Notes under the pieces: model-generated
What the model saw: only the letters and a program-made list of their open reading frames with translations
The model's database searches: none
Told to the model about the DNA's origin: nothing
From: Helicobacteraceae bacterium
GTDB taxonomy: Bacteria; Campylobacterota; Campylobacteria; Campylobacterales; Sulfurimonadaceae
Reading direction: 5' to 3'
NCBI GenBank assembly: GCA_013138865.1
Contig: WTBY01000059.1
Location: 1-49,099 of the forward strand
DNA: 49,099 bases
Shown here: piece by piece, positions 7,880 through 17,624 of the stretch
How the letters are laid out: every line of letters starts with the position of its first letter
How positions within the stretch are numbered: the stretch's first letter is position 1
Program-made: the position numbers and the translations under genes

Positions 7880-10010
7880 AAAACTTCTACTTCTTTTCAT
7901 AACTTCAGTTCTATTAGCAGAAAAAGAGAGTGTAGAACTCTTCTCTAATAGTGTAGATGTAAATGGTTCAGTTGTAAAAGCAACAGATGATGTAGTACTA
8001 CTAAAACAAAATGAACTGCTTCAAGCGGATCGAATTATTTACGATCGTAATAGCTCAGAAGTAGAACTGTTTGGAAATGTACTCGCTATAGAAAATGATA
8101 AGTTTAAATTTGTCTCAGAATATACAAAAATGAATATAAAAAAAGATACTCAATTTTTTGAGCCTTTTTTTATGCTCTCATTAAATGAAAACTTATGGGT
8201 AAGCTCAAAAGAGGCAAGTAGTTGTCAAGGAAATTTTGATCTAAAAAGTGGAATAACGTCAGGGTGTGACCCAGAAGATCCTCTTTGGAAAATAGAGTTT
8301 AGTTCAGCTGATTACAGTAAAGAAAATAAATGGCTGAATATGTACAATACAAGACTTCATTTTAAAGAAGTACCCATTCTTTACCTTCCATACCTAGGTT
8401 TCCCACTCGATGATAGACGACACAGTGGACTTTTGATGCCAAGTCTTGGATTTTCAAGTGATGAGGGAATATATTATGAACAGCCAATTTATATAGCTAG
8501 TGAAGATAACTGGGATCTTGAACTTCGTCCTCAAGTACGTACAATGCGTGGAGCAGGGCTATATTCTAAGTTGCGTTTTGTAGACTCTAAAAACTCATTT
8601 GGTGAGGTTAAATTTGGTTACTTTGATGAGAAAAAAGAGTATATGGATAAGTACTCTTTAGCAAATGAAAGTGACTATGGTTTTGGTATTCATTATGAAA
8701 ACAGTGACTTTTTATCATCATGGTTAGGCTTGAAAACTTCAGGGCAATCTGGTCTATATACTGATATAAACTGGATGAATAATGTTGAGTATATAAATTT
8801 ATCTACAAACGATACTTTAAAATCTGCCACTACCTCACAAGTCGAATCAGTTGTTAATATGTTTTATACTGAAAAAAAGGATTATATTGGAGCCTATTTT
8901 AAATATTTTAGAGATCTAAATATACAAGATAATGATACAACTTTACAAAAGTTACCAACACTTCAGTATCATCACTATTTAGAGACATTTTTAAATAATC
9001 ACCTATTAACAAATGTTGATATGGATATAGACAACCTGTACAGACCACAAGGAAAACGTGCACTGCAGTCTCAAATAAATATTCCTTTAACTCTTCAAAG
9101 CTCAGTTTTTGATGACTATTTGGATCTTAGTTATAAGGTAGAGCTACATGGTAGACAGATAACATTTGGTGGAAATAGACAACCTGATGAAACTAAAGAT
9201 GAAAACTATAATAGTGGTACTTACGCAAGATATACAAATATTTTGAGTGCAGGAACACACTTGAGTAGAAGTTTTGAAAAAGTCTCTCACACAATGTCAT
9301 TGAATGCAGAGTATTTAAAAGCAGGTGAGAGTTATGATAGTGGATTTTATAAAGATAATAGAGTAGAGTGTAAAGATTTTTCTACATTAGATGAGTGTAC
9401 ATCGTTTTATAATATTTCAGATATTAATGATGCAACGCAGTTAAAGTTTTCTCAATACATTTTTGATAAAAAAGGTAATGAACTTCTTTACCATCGTCTA
9501 GTTCAAAGAGTCGCATACAACCCTTTAGAAGAGCGTTTAGGTGAGTTGGAAAATGAAATTAGGTACAATATTAACAGCTCATTTAGTTTTTATAATGACA
9601 CATTTTACAATCATCAACGAGAAATTATTACAAAAACTGTAAATTCATTGAGCTATAAAAACGACTCATTTGATTTTACACTAAATCACTCTTATTCAAA
9701 TACATTAAATAACAGTGTAGAGCAATATAGTAGTTATTTAACAACAGCATTAAATTATCAGTATGACAAACACTATAGATATTTTGGTGATTATCAGTAT
9801 GATTTTGAAAACCAAATTAAGAAGAACTCAACTATAGGTATGATGTACACTAAAAAATGTTGGGACTTTGGAGTTAGGCTAGTTGAAAATAATAGACCTA
9901 TTCTTACAACTGCCGGTTCTTCTTCGATTCGTGATCACTATATATACTTTACCTTTGCACTTAAGCCATTTGGTGGATCAGAAATATTACATAAAATTAG
10001 TGATGGTTAA
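7872..10010 (+). CDS. lptD: LPS-assembly protein LptD
   Basis: Outer-membrane beta-barrel that, with LptE, inserts lipopolysaccharide into the outer leaflet. Length 712 aa from ATG 7872 (MYRKLLLLFITSVLL, a signal peptide); a TTG one codon earlier is less likely. Residues about 25-130 form the OstA/LptA-like jellyroll (ATDDVVLLKQNELLQADRI, SEVELFGNV). The barrel region includes VPILYLPYLGFPLDDRRHSGLLMPSLG, a well-conserved LptD stretch. Two neighbouring Cys (SSCQGNFDLKSGITSGCDPEDP) precede the barrel and two more lie near RVECKDFSTLDECTSF, possible disulfide partners. It overlaps the RDD gene, and another gene follows after 8 bases. Confidence 0.92.
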   Translation: MYRKLLLLFITSVLLAEKESVELFSNSVDVNGSVVKATDDVVLLKQNELLQADRIIYDRNSSEVELFGNVLAIENDKFKFVSEYTKMNIKKDTQFFEPFFMLSLNENLWVSSKEASSCQGNFDLKSGITSGCDPEDPLWKIEFSSADYSKENKWLNMYNTRLHFKEVPILYLPYLGFPLDDRRHSGLLMPSLGFSSDEGIYYEQPIYIASEDNWDLELRPQVRTMRGAGLYSKLRFVDSKNSFGEVKFGYFDEKKEYMDKYSLANESDYGFGIHYENSDFLSSWLGLKTSGQSGLYTDINWMNNVEYINLSTNDTLKSATTSQVESVVNMFYTEKKDYIGAYFKYFRDLNIQDNDTTLQKLPTLQYHHYLETFLNNHLLTNVDMDIDNLYRPQGKRALQSQINIPLTLQSSVFDDYLDLSYKVELHGRQITFGGNRQPDETKDENYNSGTYARYTNILSAGTHLSRSFEKVSHTMSLNAEYLKAGESYDSGFYKDNRVECKDFSTLDECTSFYNISDINDATQLKFSQYIFDKKGNELLYHRLVQRVAYNPLEERLGELENEIRYNINSSFSFYNDTFYNHQREIITKTVNSLSYKNDSFDFTLNHSYSNTLNNSVEQYSSYLTTALNYQYDKHYRYFGDYQYDFENQIKKNSTIGMMYTKKCWDFGVRLVENNRPILTTAGSSSIRDHYIYFTFALKPFGGSEILHKISDG

Positions 10011-10018
10011 GGGTTGAA

Positions 10019-10684
10019 ATGATAAATAAAAATGTTAAATATTTTGAAAATAGAGAAGATGCAGCTGAAAAATTAAGAGATGTACTTCCACATGATAAAA
10101 TGAAAAGTGAAAAATGGGAACTTATTGCTATCTCATCAGGTGGACTTGATTTAGCTTCACATCTATTAAATAGATATAAGTTACCACTAGGTTTTTTATT
10201 AACTGCGCCCATAAAAGCACCTAATAATAGTGAGTGCGAAATAGCACGTGTTAGTGAATCTGAAGAGATTGTTATAGATGAGTCACTTGTAAGAGCTTTT
10301 GAGATACAATACGACTATATCTATGGTGAAGCAACAAGGCAACATGAAGAGAAAATTTTAAGTGATATTTACAAGTACCGTCATGGTGCACCTTTTAAAA
10401 ATATGGAAAATAAAACTGTTTTACTTATTGATGAGGGAAGTGAGAATGGCTTAAAACTTATGTGTGCTATAAAAACTATTTTAACTATGAATCCAAGTGC
10501 TGTATATGTTGCAGTTCCAGTTCTTCCTAAAGATGTTTTAGAAGTACTAGAACCTTTGGTTGACAGTGTTTTTTATATACAAGAAGTTGGTGATTTTGTT
10601 ACTACTTCACACTACTATAAAAATTTAGAAAAGATAGATACAACAAAAATAACAAAAATATTAGGAGATATAGATGAACTATAA
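10019..10684 (+). CDS. phosphoribosyltransferase-like protein (221 aa)
   Basis: Resembles the PRTase fold: N-terminal EKWELIAISSGGLDLASHL, then a flexible region (residues about 75-130), then NKTVLLIDEGSENGLKLM, which fits the PRPP-binding pattern (hhhhDExxxxG), followed by VAVPVLPKDVLE. Such stand-alone proteins are often annotated only as phosphoribosyltransferase; the substrate cannot be inferred. AAGGG before the ATG is a good ribosome site. Its last 11 bases overlap the pnp start (ATGAACTATAA), so the two are coupled. A nucleobase salvage role would fit purD and pnp in the same operon but is a guess. Confidence 0.72.
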   Translation: MINKNVKYFENREDAAEKLRDVLPHDKMKSEKWELIAISSGGLDLASHLLNRYKLPLGFLLTAPIKAPNNSECEIARVSESEEIVIDESLVRAFEIQYDYIYGEATRQHEEKILSDIYKYRHGAPFKNMENKTVLLIDEGSENGLKLMCAIKTILTMNPSAVYVAVPVLPKDVLEVLEPLVDSVFYIQEVGDFVTTSHYYKNLEKIDTTKITKILGDIDEL

Positions 10685-12845
10685 AGTGAAATTAGATTTA
10701 GTAAATAGAGTAGAAGAGTATAACTTTGACGCGGTTGCACGTCAAGCAAATGGTGCGGCTTGGTTAAAAAGTGGTAATACTGTTATTTTAGCTACAGTTG
10801 TTATTGATGAGACAGAATTTGTTTCAGAGGACTTTTTACCTCTAACTGTGCAATACATTGAAAAAACATATGCCGCAGGAAAATTTCCAGGTGGTTTTTT
10901 TAAACGTGAGACAAAACCAAGTGATTTTGAAACATTAACGTCACGTATAGTTGATCGCTCTTTGCGTCCACTATTTCCTAAAGGTTTTTCAAACCCTATA
11001 CAAATAAGTATTATGGTTTTAAGTGCTGATGAAGAAGCAGATCTTCAAGTTTTAGCACTGAATGCTGCTTCTGCTGCTCTTTTTGTTAGTGATATTAATA
11101 TAAATAACTCTGTAACAGCAGTACGTATTGCACAAATTAATGGTGAGACTATTATTAATCCAACTGGTGTTCAACTGAAAGAGTCAACACTTGATCTTTA
11201 CCTATCTGGAAGCAAAAATGATATGCTTATGATTGAGATGAGAACTATTGGTGGAGTTAAAACTGAAGTTCTTTCAACTGGCATGATGGATCCTATGGTT
11301 GATCCTGAAATGCTTTCAAATATAGTTACTACTCATAACTCAAATGCAGTTAATGAAGATGACCTTATTCGTCTTTTAGACCTTGCTCAAAATTACCTTT
11401 GTGATGCTAATACTAAATATGAAGAGAGTTTTAAAGAACACTCAAAAGAGTGTTTTGAGTTAGAGTTTAAATTAAACTCTGTTAACGAAGAGATAGCAAC
11501 TTATATAAGAGCAAATCATGCAGAAGATATTACAAAAGCTATTAATGAAATGGCAAAAAGTGAACGCTCAAACGCTCTTAGAAATATTCGTAAAAATATC
11601 ATTAAAACTAAAACTGACTTTGTTGAAGATGAAGTTAAAAAAGCCATAGAAAGTGTAAAAAGAGATGCTGTAAGAGCTCAAATTTTAAATGATAAAGTTC
11701 GTGCAGATGGAAGAAGTTTAACTCAAGTTAGACCAATTACGATCGAAACAAATGTACTTCCATCAGCTCACTCTTCGTGTCTGTTTACAAGAGGAGAGAC
11801 TCAGGCTTTGGTTATCCTAACGCTTGGTGGAATAAAAGATTCTCAAATGTTTGAAGCTCTAACTTCAAAAGAGACTCAAAATGAGACGTTTATGGTTCAC
11901 TATAACTTTCCAGGTTTTTCAGTCGGAGAGCCAAGCCCGATCGGAGCACCTCGTCGTCGCGAATTAGGTCATGGAAATTTAGGTAAACGTGCATTAGAAC
12001 CTATCTTAGATAACCCAGTTCATACTATAAGACTTGTTTCTGAGATCTTAGAATCTAACGGTAGTTCATCTATGGCAACTGTCTGTGGTGGTTGGATGGC
12101 ACTTCGCGCGGGTGATGTAAATGTAAGTGATCCGATCGCAGGTATTGCTATGGGTATGGTAAGTGAGGGTGATAAATACTCAATTTTAAGTGATATTATG
12201 GGTCTTGAAGATCATGATGGAGATATGGACTTTAAAGTTGCAGGTTCAAAAGAGGGGATTACAGCTCTTCAAATGGATATAAAACTAGGTGGTATTTCAC
12301 TTGATGTTTTAAAAGAGGCTCTATATCAAGCTAAAGAAGGACGTTCTCATATAATTGATCTTATGTTAGATGCAGAAGAGAAAATAGAACTTAATGATGG
12401 AACTCTTCCATGCGGTGACTTCTTTGATATCTGTCCTACAACAGTTGGAGATATTATAGGTCAAGCTGGTAAAACTATTCGTGAAATTATCGAGAAGTTT
12501 GAAGTAGGAATTGATATTGATCGTACAAGTGGTAAAGTAAAAGTTTCAGGAAAAAGTAAAAATGGCGTTAAAGGGGCACGTGAGTATATTGAAAATATTG
12601 CTACAAAAGCCAAAGAGGAAAAAGTTACTTATAACGTAGGTGATAAAGCAAAAGGAACTGTTAAAAAAATAGTTGATTTTGGTGCATTTATAGGTTTACC
12701 TGGTGGAATAGATGGTCTTTTACATATCTCAAAAGTAGCTAATCATAAAGTTGATAAAGTTTCAGATGTTTTAAGTGAAGGTGAAGAGATAGAAGTAGAA
12801 ATTTTAGAGTTCAAAGGAAACAAAATTTCTTTAGGTCGTGCGTAA
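10674..12845 (+). CDS. pnp: polyribonucleotide nucleotidyltransferase (PNPase)
   Basis: 3'-5' phosphorolytic exoribonuclease of RNA turnover. Length 723 aa, normal. Two RNase PH domains (about 1-220 and 310-540) flank an all-helical linker. The second contains FTRGETQALV, the phosphate-binding SSMATVCGGWMA and SDIMGLEDHDGDMDFKVAGS with the catalytic Asp pair. Then come a KH domain (about 550-610, with GDIIGQAGKTIREI) and an S1 domain (about 628-697, with GTVKKIVDFGAFIGLPGGIDGLLHIS). The start overlaps the upstream gene by 11 bases. A strong hairpin follows at 12856-12879. CGATCG at 11740, 11938 and 12133. Confidence 0.97.
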   Translation: MNYKVKLDLVNRVEEYNFDAVARQANGAAWLKSGNTVILATVVIDETEFVSEDFLPLTVQYIEKTYAAGKFPGGFFKRETKPSDFETLTSRIVDRSLRPLFPKGFSNPIQISIMVLSADEEADLQVLALNAASAALFVSDININNSVTAVRIAQINGETIINPTGVQLKESTLDLYLSGSKNDMLMIEMRTIGGVKTEVLSTGMMDPMVDPEMLSNIVTTHNSNAVNEDDLIRLLDLAQNYLCDANTKYEESFKEHSKECFELEFKLNSVNEEIATYIRANHAEDITKAINEMAKSERSNALRNIRKNIIKTKTDFVEDEVKKAIESVKRDAVRAQILNDKVRADGRSLTQVRPITIETNVLPSAHSSCLFTRGETQALVILTLGGIKDSQMFEALTSKETQNETFMVHYNFPGFSVGEPSPIGAPRRRELGHGNLGKRALEPILDNPVHTIRLVSEILESNGSSSMATVCGGWMALRAGDVNVSDPIAGIAMGMVSEGDKYSILSDIMGLEDHDGDMDFKVAGSKEGITALQMDIKLGGISLDVLKEALYQAKEGRSHIIDLMLDAEEKIELNDGTLPCGDFFDICPTTVGDIIGQAGKTIREIIEKFEVGIDIDRTSGKVKVSGKSKNGVKGAREYIENIATKAKEEKVTYNVGDKAKGTVKKIVDFGAFIGLPGGIDGLLHISKVANHKVDKVSDVLSEGEEIEVEILEFKGNKISLGRA

Positions 12846-12855
12846 GCATTCTTTT

Positions 12856-12879
12856 AAGGCATTTTAGATAAAATGCCTT
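12856..12879 (+). terminator. perfect 10-bp hairpin after pnp
   Basis: AAGGCATTTT (12856-12865), loop AGAT, AAAATGCCTT (12870-12879). The position fits the end of the purD-pnp operon, but no U-run follows on the plus strand. It may instead be an RNase processing or protection hairpin, or act as a weak terminator. Confidence 0.5.
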
Positions 12880-12903
12880 CGAAACAAAGTGATTAAGTAG
12901 GGA

Positions 12904-12987
12904 AATAGCTATATTTATATAGTTATTGGTAAGAGTTTACTCTTATTTACGCTATCCGAACAGACTTTGTAAATTTTAACATGGAGA
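12904..12987 (+). promoter_or_regulatory. structured leader of atpE with ribosome site
   Basis: Two more hairpins precede atpE: 12904-12913 with 12918-12927 (10 bp, one mismatch/G-U, loop TTTA) and TAAGAGT 12930-12936 with ACTCTTA 12939-12945. GGAGA at 12983-12987 lies 6 nt before the ATG. Subunit c is needed in about ten copies per complex, so a leader that boosts stability or translation is plausible. The function is inferred. Confidence 0.4.
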
Positions 12988-12993
12988 ACTACA

Positions 12994-13308
12994 ATGAAAA
13001 AAATTCTTGTATTAATGGTAGCATTAGCTACTGCTGCATTCGCTGCTGACGCTGAGGTTGCTAACCAAACACTTAAAGCTTATTCAATGATCGCTGCTGG
13101 TGTTGGTCTTGGTCTTGCTGCTCTTGGTGGAGCTATAGGTATGGGTCATACTGCTGCTGCAACAATCGCTGGTACTGCACGTAACCCAGGTCTTGGTGGA
13201 AAACTAATGACTACAATGTTCATCGCACTTGCAATGATCGAAGCACAAGTTATTTATACACTTGTTATTGCTCTTATCGCTCTTTACGCTAACCCGTACT
13301 TAGGATAG
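12994..13308 (+). CDS. atpE: ATP synthase F0 subunit c
   Basis: Rotor-ring subunit of the F-type ATP synthase. Length 104 aa, about 25 longer than E. coli subunit c. The extra N-terminus is a signal-peptide-like stretch (MKKILVLMVALATAAFA-AD). The mature part has helix 1 (MIAAGVGLGLAALGGAIGMG), the polar loop with the conserved RNPG (ARNPGLGG) that contacts gamma/epsilon, and helix 2 with the ion-binding Glu in ALAMIEAQVIY. Helix 1 lacks the Gln/Thr pattern of sodium-binding rings, so protons are likely. The gene is alone, apart from the other atp genes, as is common in Campylobacterota. Codons are G/C-ending more often than in neighbours, fitting high expression. Confidence 0.95.
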   Translation: MKKILVLMVALATAAFAADAEVANQTLKAYSMIAAGVGLGLAALGGAIGMGHTAAATIAGTARNPGLGGKLMTTMFIALAMIEAQVIYTLVIALIALYANPYLG

Positions 13309-13322
13309 TCAATAAACTAAAT

Positions 13323-13343
13323 TTTCAAGCATTAAGCTTGAAA
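13323..13343. terminator. terminator between atpE and the converging diguanylate cyclase gene
   Basis: TTTCAAGC (13323-13330), loop ATTAA, GCTTGAAA (13336-13343), with AAATT before and GTTTAACT after. The perfect 8-bp stem and AT flanks on both sides fit a bidirectional terminator. Confidence 0.65.
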
Positions 13344-13368
13344 GTTTAACTCTTCTATAACTTTTAAA

Positions 13369-14529
13369 CTACGCCTCTTTATATATTGAATAATTATTTT
13401 TACCCATTCTCTTAATGTTATACATAGCTTGATCTGCTCTTTTCATTAACTCACCTATACTCTTACCATGTTCTGGGTAGAAACTTATACCTATACTTAC
13501 ACCAACATGACATTTTTCACTTTTATATGGACAAAACTCATTAACCTCTTTTATAAGTGTTGAAGCTATCCGTTTAACATGTTCAACATCAGATATATCG
13601 CCTATTGCGATCGCAAACTCATCTCCACCAACACGTGCTACTGTATCACCATCTCTTAAAACTGATTTTAGGCGGCTTCCTACAATTTTTAAAATAGTAT
13701 CACCAGCTTCATGTCCTAATGTATCATTAATAGTTTTAAAGCCATCTAGGTCTAAAAACATAATTGCTACAATTTTATTATTTAGCTCTGCACGAGAGAA
13801 TAGATCATAGACAATATCTTGAAAATAGAGTCTATTTGGTAGCTCTGTAACTATGTCACAGTTAGCAAGTTGTTCTAACTCTTTATTAGCATTTTTTAGA
13901 TCATTTGTTAAGTTAAATAGTGACTCTCGCTCTTTTTTTAACTCAATAGATATTTTTTTTATATTTCTTAAAAATTGAGAAATAAGAATAAATATACCAG
14001 CAAAACCAGCAGAAATATTTAAAAATAGAAATATATCAAGAAGTATCGGGTGAAGTTTATGTTGAATATTCACAGAAAGTGTATTGTCAATTAACATAGA
14101 TATAAAAAGAAGTAGTAAAAATGCGCTAAACCATTTTGCACCAACTTTTACATTTTCACTATACATAGCAGCTGCCACAGGTGCATAAAATGCCCAAATT
14201 AAGACAAAACTACCTGCAACAAAACCACCAAGTATCCACATTAATATAAATGGAAGTAGCAAAATTAAAAGTAGTTGTACAGTCTCAAAATGCATAAATT
14301 TTTTTGTTTTGTATAGGTAATAAGTAGAGATAGTTGATATTACTATGTAAGACATAGGTACTAAAAAAGCATCTATATTACCTAATGAGAAATATATTAT
14401 TGACCAAATTAGTGCAGGAATAATTACATAAAATGGTAGTAGTGTTAAAGCGGCTTTTTTTAATATTTCATCTTCATTATCAGTCGGAAGTATTCCAATT
14501 AATGAAAGTTTTGTTATAAAATTTTTCAA
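13369..14529 (-). CDS. membrane-bound diguanylate cyclase (GGDEF)
   Basis: Makes the second messenger c-di-GMP. Length 386 aa. Residues about 28-190 contain six or so hydrophobic segments without a recognised named sensor domain. A short coiled coil (about 192-222, ELKKERESLFNLTNDLKNANKELEQ) leads into a complete GGDEF domain (about 225-383) with DIVTELPNRLYF, FLDLDGFKTINDTLGHEAGD and the GGDEF motif at 301-305. The allosteric inhibition site RxxD is present (R292, D295). Active catalysis with product inhibition is expected. It is transcribed away from napA with a Crp/Fnr-type operator in between, so it might share nitrate/oxygen control. CGATCG at 13608. Confidence 0.9.
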   Translation of the reverse strand: MKNFITKLSLIGILPTDNEDEILKKAALTLLPFYVIIPALIWSIIYFSLGNIDAFLVPMSYIVISTISTYYLYKTKKFMHFETVQLLLILLLPFILMWILGGFVAGSFVLIWAFYAPVAAAMYSENVKVGAKWFSAFLLLLFISMLIDNTLSVNIQHKLHPILLDIFLFLNISAGFAGIFILISQFLRNIKKISIELKKERESLFNLTNDLKNANKELEQLANCDIVTELPNRLYFQDIVYDLFSRAELNNKIVAIMFLDLDGFKTINDTLGHEAGDTILKIVGSRLKSVLRDGDTVARVGGDEFAIAIGDISDVEHVKRIASTLIKEVNEFCPYKSEKCHVGVSIGISFYPEHGKSIGELMKRADQAMYNIKRMGKNNYSIYKEA

Positions 14530-14614
14530 ATTGTTTTAACCTTTTAATATAATAATTTTTTTTAAGTAATAATAGTTTATCACACAAAAATTATATTCAA
14601 TCCAAGTATAGAAT

Positions 14615-14628
14615 TTAACTTATGTTAA
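14615..14628. promoter_or_regulatory. Crp/Fnr-type operator TTAAC-N4-GTTAA upstream of nap
   Basis: A perfect palindrome, TTAAC (14615-14619), TTAT, GTTAA (14624-14628), lies 132 bp before the napA ATG and 85 bp before the diguanylate cyclase start. This matches the TTAAC-N4-GTTAA box reported for NssR, the nitrosative-stress Crp/Fnr regulator of Campylobacter jejuni. I saw no second perfect copy in the window. The regulator of this organism is not encoded here, so the binding protein is inferred. Confidence 0.6.
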
Positions 14629-14760
14629 TGATACGAAAGGTTACATAATTATATAGATCTTAACCATAACTTACAATATTTTTCTATCTTAATAAGTTTA
14701 TATCTACTAAGTGCTAGTATTAAGTTGTGAAGACAATATCTTATAACAAAAGGGGAATAT

Positions 14761-17592
14761 ATGGCACTTTCGAGAAGAGACTTTCTTAAAAGTTCAGCAG
14801 CAGCGTCAGCGGCAGCAGCAATAGGTATGACTGTACCTACAGAGGTTGAAGCAGCGGCAGCTAAAGCTGAAGGTGACTGGAGATGGGACAAGGCAGCTTG
14901 TCGTTTTTGTGGTACTGGTTGTGGTATTATGATGGCTACTAAAGGTGGTAAAATTGTTGCAGTTAAAGGGGACCCTGCGGCTCCAGTAAATAGAGGGCTT
15001 AACTGTATTAAAGGTTACTTCAATGCAAAAATTATGTATGGTGCAGATAGACTTACTAAACCATTATTAAGAGTTGATGAAAATGGTAACTTTGATAAAA
15101 AAGGTAGATTTGCTCCTATTTCATGGGAAAGAGCATTTGATGAGATGGAAGTTCAAGCTAAAAAAGCTCTGAAAGAATCTGGACCTGAGGGTGTAGCAGT
15201 ATTTGCTTCTGGTCAATATACGATCATGGAAGGTTACGCTGCTCAAAAAATGATGAAGGGTGGATTTAGATCAAATGCGATCGATCCTAATGCTCGTCAC
15301 TGTATGGCATCTGCTGTTGTTGGTTTCTACCAAACATTTGGTATTGATGAACCATCTGGTTGTTATGATGATATTGAACTTACTGATACTATTGTATCTT
15401 GGGGTTCTAACATGGCTGAAATGCACCCGATCCTTTGGTCTCGTGTAACTGATAGAAAACTTTCAGATCCAGATCGTGTTAAAGTTATTAACATGTCTAC
15501 TTATACACACAGAACTTCAGATTTAGCTGATATTGAGATTATTTTCTCACCAAATACTGATATGGCAATTTGGAATTACATCGCTCGTGAGATCGTTTAT
15601 AATAATCCTGATTCAATTGACTGGGATTTTGTTAAAAAACACATTGTTTTTGCAGCATCACCAGTAAATATGGGTTATGGTATGAGAAGAAAAGGTGAGA
15701 AATCTTTAACTCCTGTACGTCCTGATGGCTCTGCTGGTAAATATGATGCACTTGAGATGCAAACTATTGATAAAGAGATGCAAATAACTGTTTCTGAAAA
15801 AGAAGCACCTGCACTTGCACCATATGGTTATAAAGCTGGCGATGTAATGGTTAATAAACCTGCTGGTCTTAAACACTGGGAAATTGACTTTGAAGAGTAC
15901 AAAAAATTTCTAGCTCCATATACACTTGATTATGTAGCTGATATTGCTAAAGGTGATCCAGATGAGTCAAAAGAAGCATATGGTAAAAAACTTAAAGCAT
16001 TAGCTGATCTTTATATTGAAAAAGGTCGTAAAGTTGTAAGTTTCTGGACAATGGGTATGAATCAACATACACGTGGTACTTGGACTAATACACTAGCTTA
16101 CAATGTTCACTTTTTACTAAACAAACAAGCACTTCCAGGTTCTGGTGCATTCTCACTAACTGGACAACCTTCAGCTTGTGGTACTGCTCGTGAAGTTGGT
16201 ACTTTCTGTCACCGTCTGCCTGCAGATATGATGGTTAAAAATCCTAAGCACAGAAAAATTGTTGAAAATAGCTGGAAAATTCCTTTAGGAACTTTAAACC
16301 CAGTTGGAAATCAACATATTATGAAAATTCATAGAGATATTGAAGATGGTATTGTTAAATTTGCATGGATCAATGTTTGTAATCCTTACCAAGATTCTGC
16401 AAGTGCAACTCACTGGATTAATGCTGCTCGTAACATGGATAACTTTATAGTTTGTTCTGATGGTTACCCTGGAATTTCTGCTAAGGTTTCTGACCTTATT
16501 TTACCTTCGGCTATGATCTATGAAAAATGGGGTGGTTACGGTAATGCGGAGCGTCGTACACAACTATGGAGACAACAAGTTTTACCGGTAGGTGATTCTA
16601 TGAGTGATACTTGGCAATGGGTTGAGTTCTCTAAAAGATTTACTGTTGAAGATCTATGGGGTGCTTATACATTACGTAATGGTAAAAAACTTGCTAATGT
16701 TATTCCTGAAGCGCTTAAAATGGGTTACAAAAAAGATACTACAATGTATGAAATCCTTTTTGCTAATGAAAGAGCTAAGTCTTATAAAGTTGATATGAAT
16801 TCGTTCCCTCAACAAGGTTATGATAACTCTGAGTGTATTGGTGATAGCAGAAATGTTGTTGGATCTGATGGTAAAGTATTTGATGGTTATGGTTTCATGA
16901 TTCATGAGTACCTGTTTGAAGAGTATGCTGACTTCGGTCGTGGTCATGCACATGACTTGGCTCCTTTTATCACTTACCAAAGAGTTCGTGGTCTTAAGTG
17001 GCCTGTTGTTGATGGTAAAGAGACTCAGTGGAGATTTAACTCTATGTACGATCCTTACGCTGCTAAACAGACTAAAGAGAATAATAATTCTCATGCATTC
17101 TATGGACCACTTGCTAAAGCACTTAAACAAGGTGATTTAAAAGGTATGGACAAAGCATCTAAGAAAAAAGGTCTTAAAAACAAAGCGAAAATTTTTGCAC
17201 GTCCGTACATGGATCCTCCAGAAATGCCAGATGATAACTACGATACTTGGTTATGTACTGGTCGTGTACTTGAGCACTGGCATTCAGGAACTATGACTAT
17301 GCGTGTACCTGAACTATATCGTGCGGTTCCTGAAGCACTATGTTACATGCACCCACAAGATGCTAAAGACAAAGGTCTTAAACAAGGTGGTCTTTGTTGG
17401 GTTGAATCTCGTCGTGGTAAAGTTAAAGCACGTGTTGAGACTCGTGGTAGAAATAGACCTGCTCGTGGACTTGTATTTGTTCCTTGGTTTGATGAGAAAG
17501 TATTTATTAATAAAGTTTGTCTTGATGCAACATGTCCGCAATCAAAACAGACTGACTTTAAGAAATGTGCTGTAAAAATTTACAAAGCATAA
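14761..17592 (+). CDS. napA: periplasmic nitrate reductase, catalytic subunit
   Basis: Reduces nitrate to nitrite in the periplasm using Mo-bis-MGD and one [4Fe-4S] cluster. Length 943 aa, the longer Campylobacterota form. The Tat signal SRRDFLK (residues 4-10) is followed by an Ala-rich hydrophobic stretch. Cluster ligands are C47, C50, C54 and C82; the molybdenum ligand is C181 in PNARHCMAS. Other typical stretches are [30 protein letters not shown] and the C-terminal molydopterin-binding [22 protein letters not shown] before the ATG is a strong ribosome site. First gene of the nap operon; napG follows after 32 bp. One CGATCG (15278). Confidence 0.98.
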   Translation: MALSRRDFLKSSAAASAAAAIGMTVPTEVEAAAAKAEGDWRWDKAACRFCGTGCGIMMATKGGKIVAVKGDPAAPVNRGLNCIKGYFNAKIMYGADRLTKPLLRVDENGNFDKKGRFAPISWERAFDEMEVQAKKALKESGPEGVAVFASGQYTIMEGYAAQKMMKGGFRSNAIDPNARHCMASAVVGFYQTFGIDEPSGCYDDIELTDTIVSWGSNMAEMHPILWSRVTDRKLSDPDRVKVINMSTYTHRTSDLADIEIIFSPNTDMAIWNYIAREIVYNNPDSIDWDFVKKHIVFAASPVNMGYGMRRKGEKSLTPVRPDGSAGKYDALEMQTIDKEMQITVSEKEAPALAPYGYKAGDVMVNKPAGLKHWEIDFEEYKKFLAPYTLDYVADIAKGDPDESKEAYGKKLKALADLYIEKGRKVVSFWTMGMNQHTRGTWTNTLAYNVHFLLNKQALPGSGAFSLTGQPSACGTAREVGTFCHRLPADMMVKNPKHRKIVENSWKIPLGTLNPVGNQHIMKIHRDIEDGIVKFAWINVCNPYQDSASATHWINAARNMDNFIVCSDGYPGISAKVSDLILPSAMIYEKWGGYGNAERRTQLWRQQVLPVGDSMSDTWQWVEFSKRFTVEDLWGAYTLRNGKKLANVIPEALKMGYKKDTTMYEILFANERAKSYKVDMNSFPQQGYDNSECIGDSRNVVGSDGKVFDGYGFMIHEYLFEEYADFGRGHAHDLAPFITYQRVRGLKWPVVDGKETQWRFNSMYDPYAAKQTKENNNSHAFYGPLAKALKQGDLKGMDKASKKKGLKNKAKIFARPYMDPPEMPDDNYDTWLCTGRVLEHWHSGTMTMRVPELYRAVPEALCYMHPQDAKDKGLKQGGLCWVESRRGKVKARVETRGRNRPARGLVFVPWFDEKVFINKVCLDATCPQSKQTDFKKCAVKIYKA

Positions 17593-17624
17593 TAAGTTAA
17601 AGAAAGATAGAGGAAAGTTGCGTT

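Noticed and set aside
16672-17541. Antisense frames of 67-152 codons inside napA
   Set aside because: They are shadows of the napA codon pattern without ribosome sites or recognisable domains.
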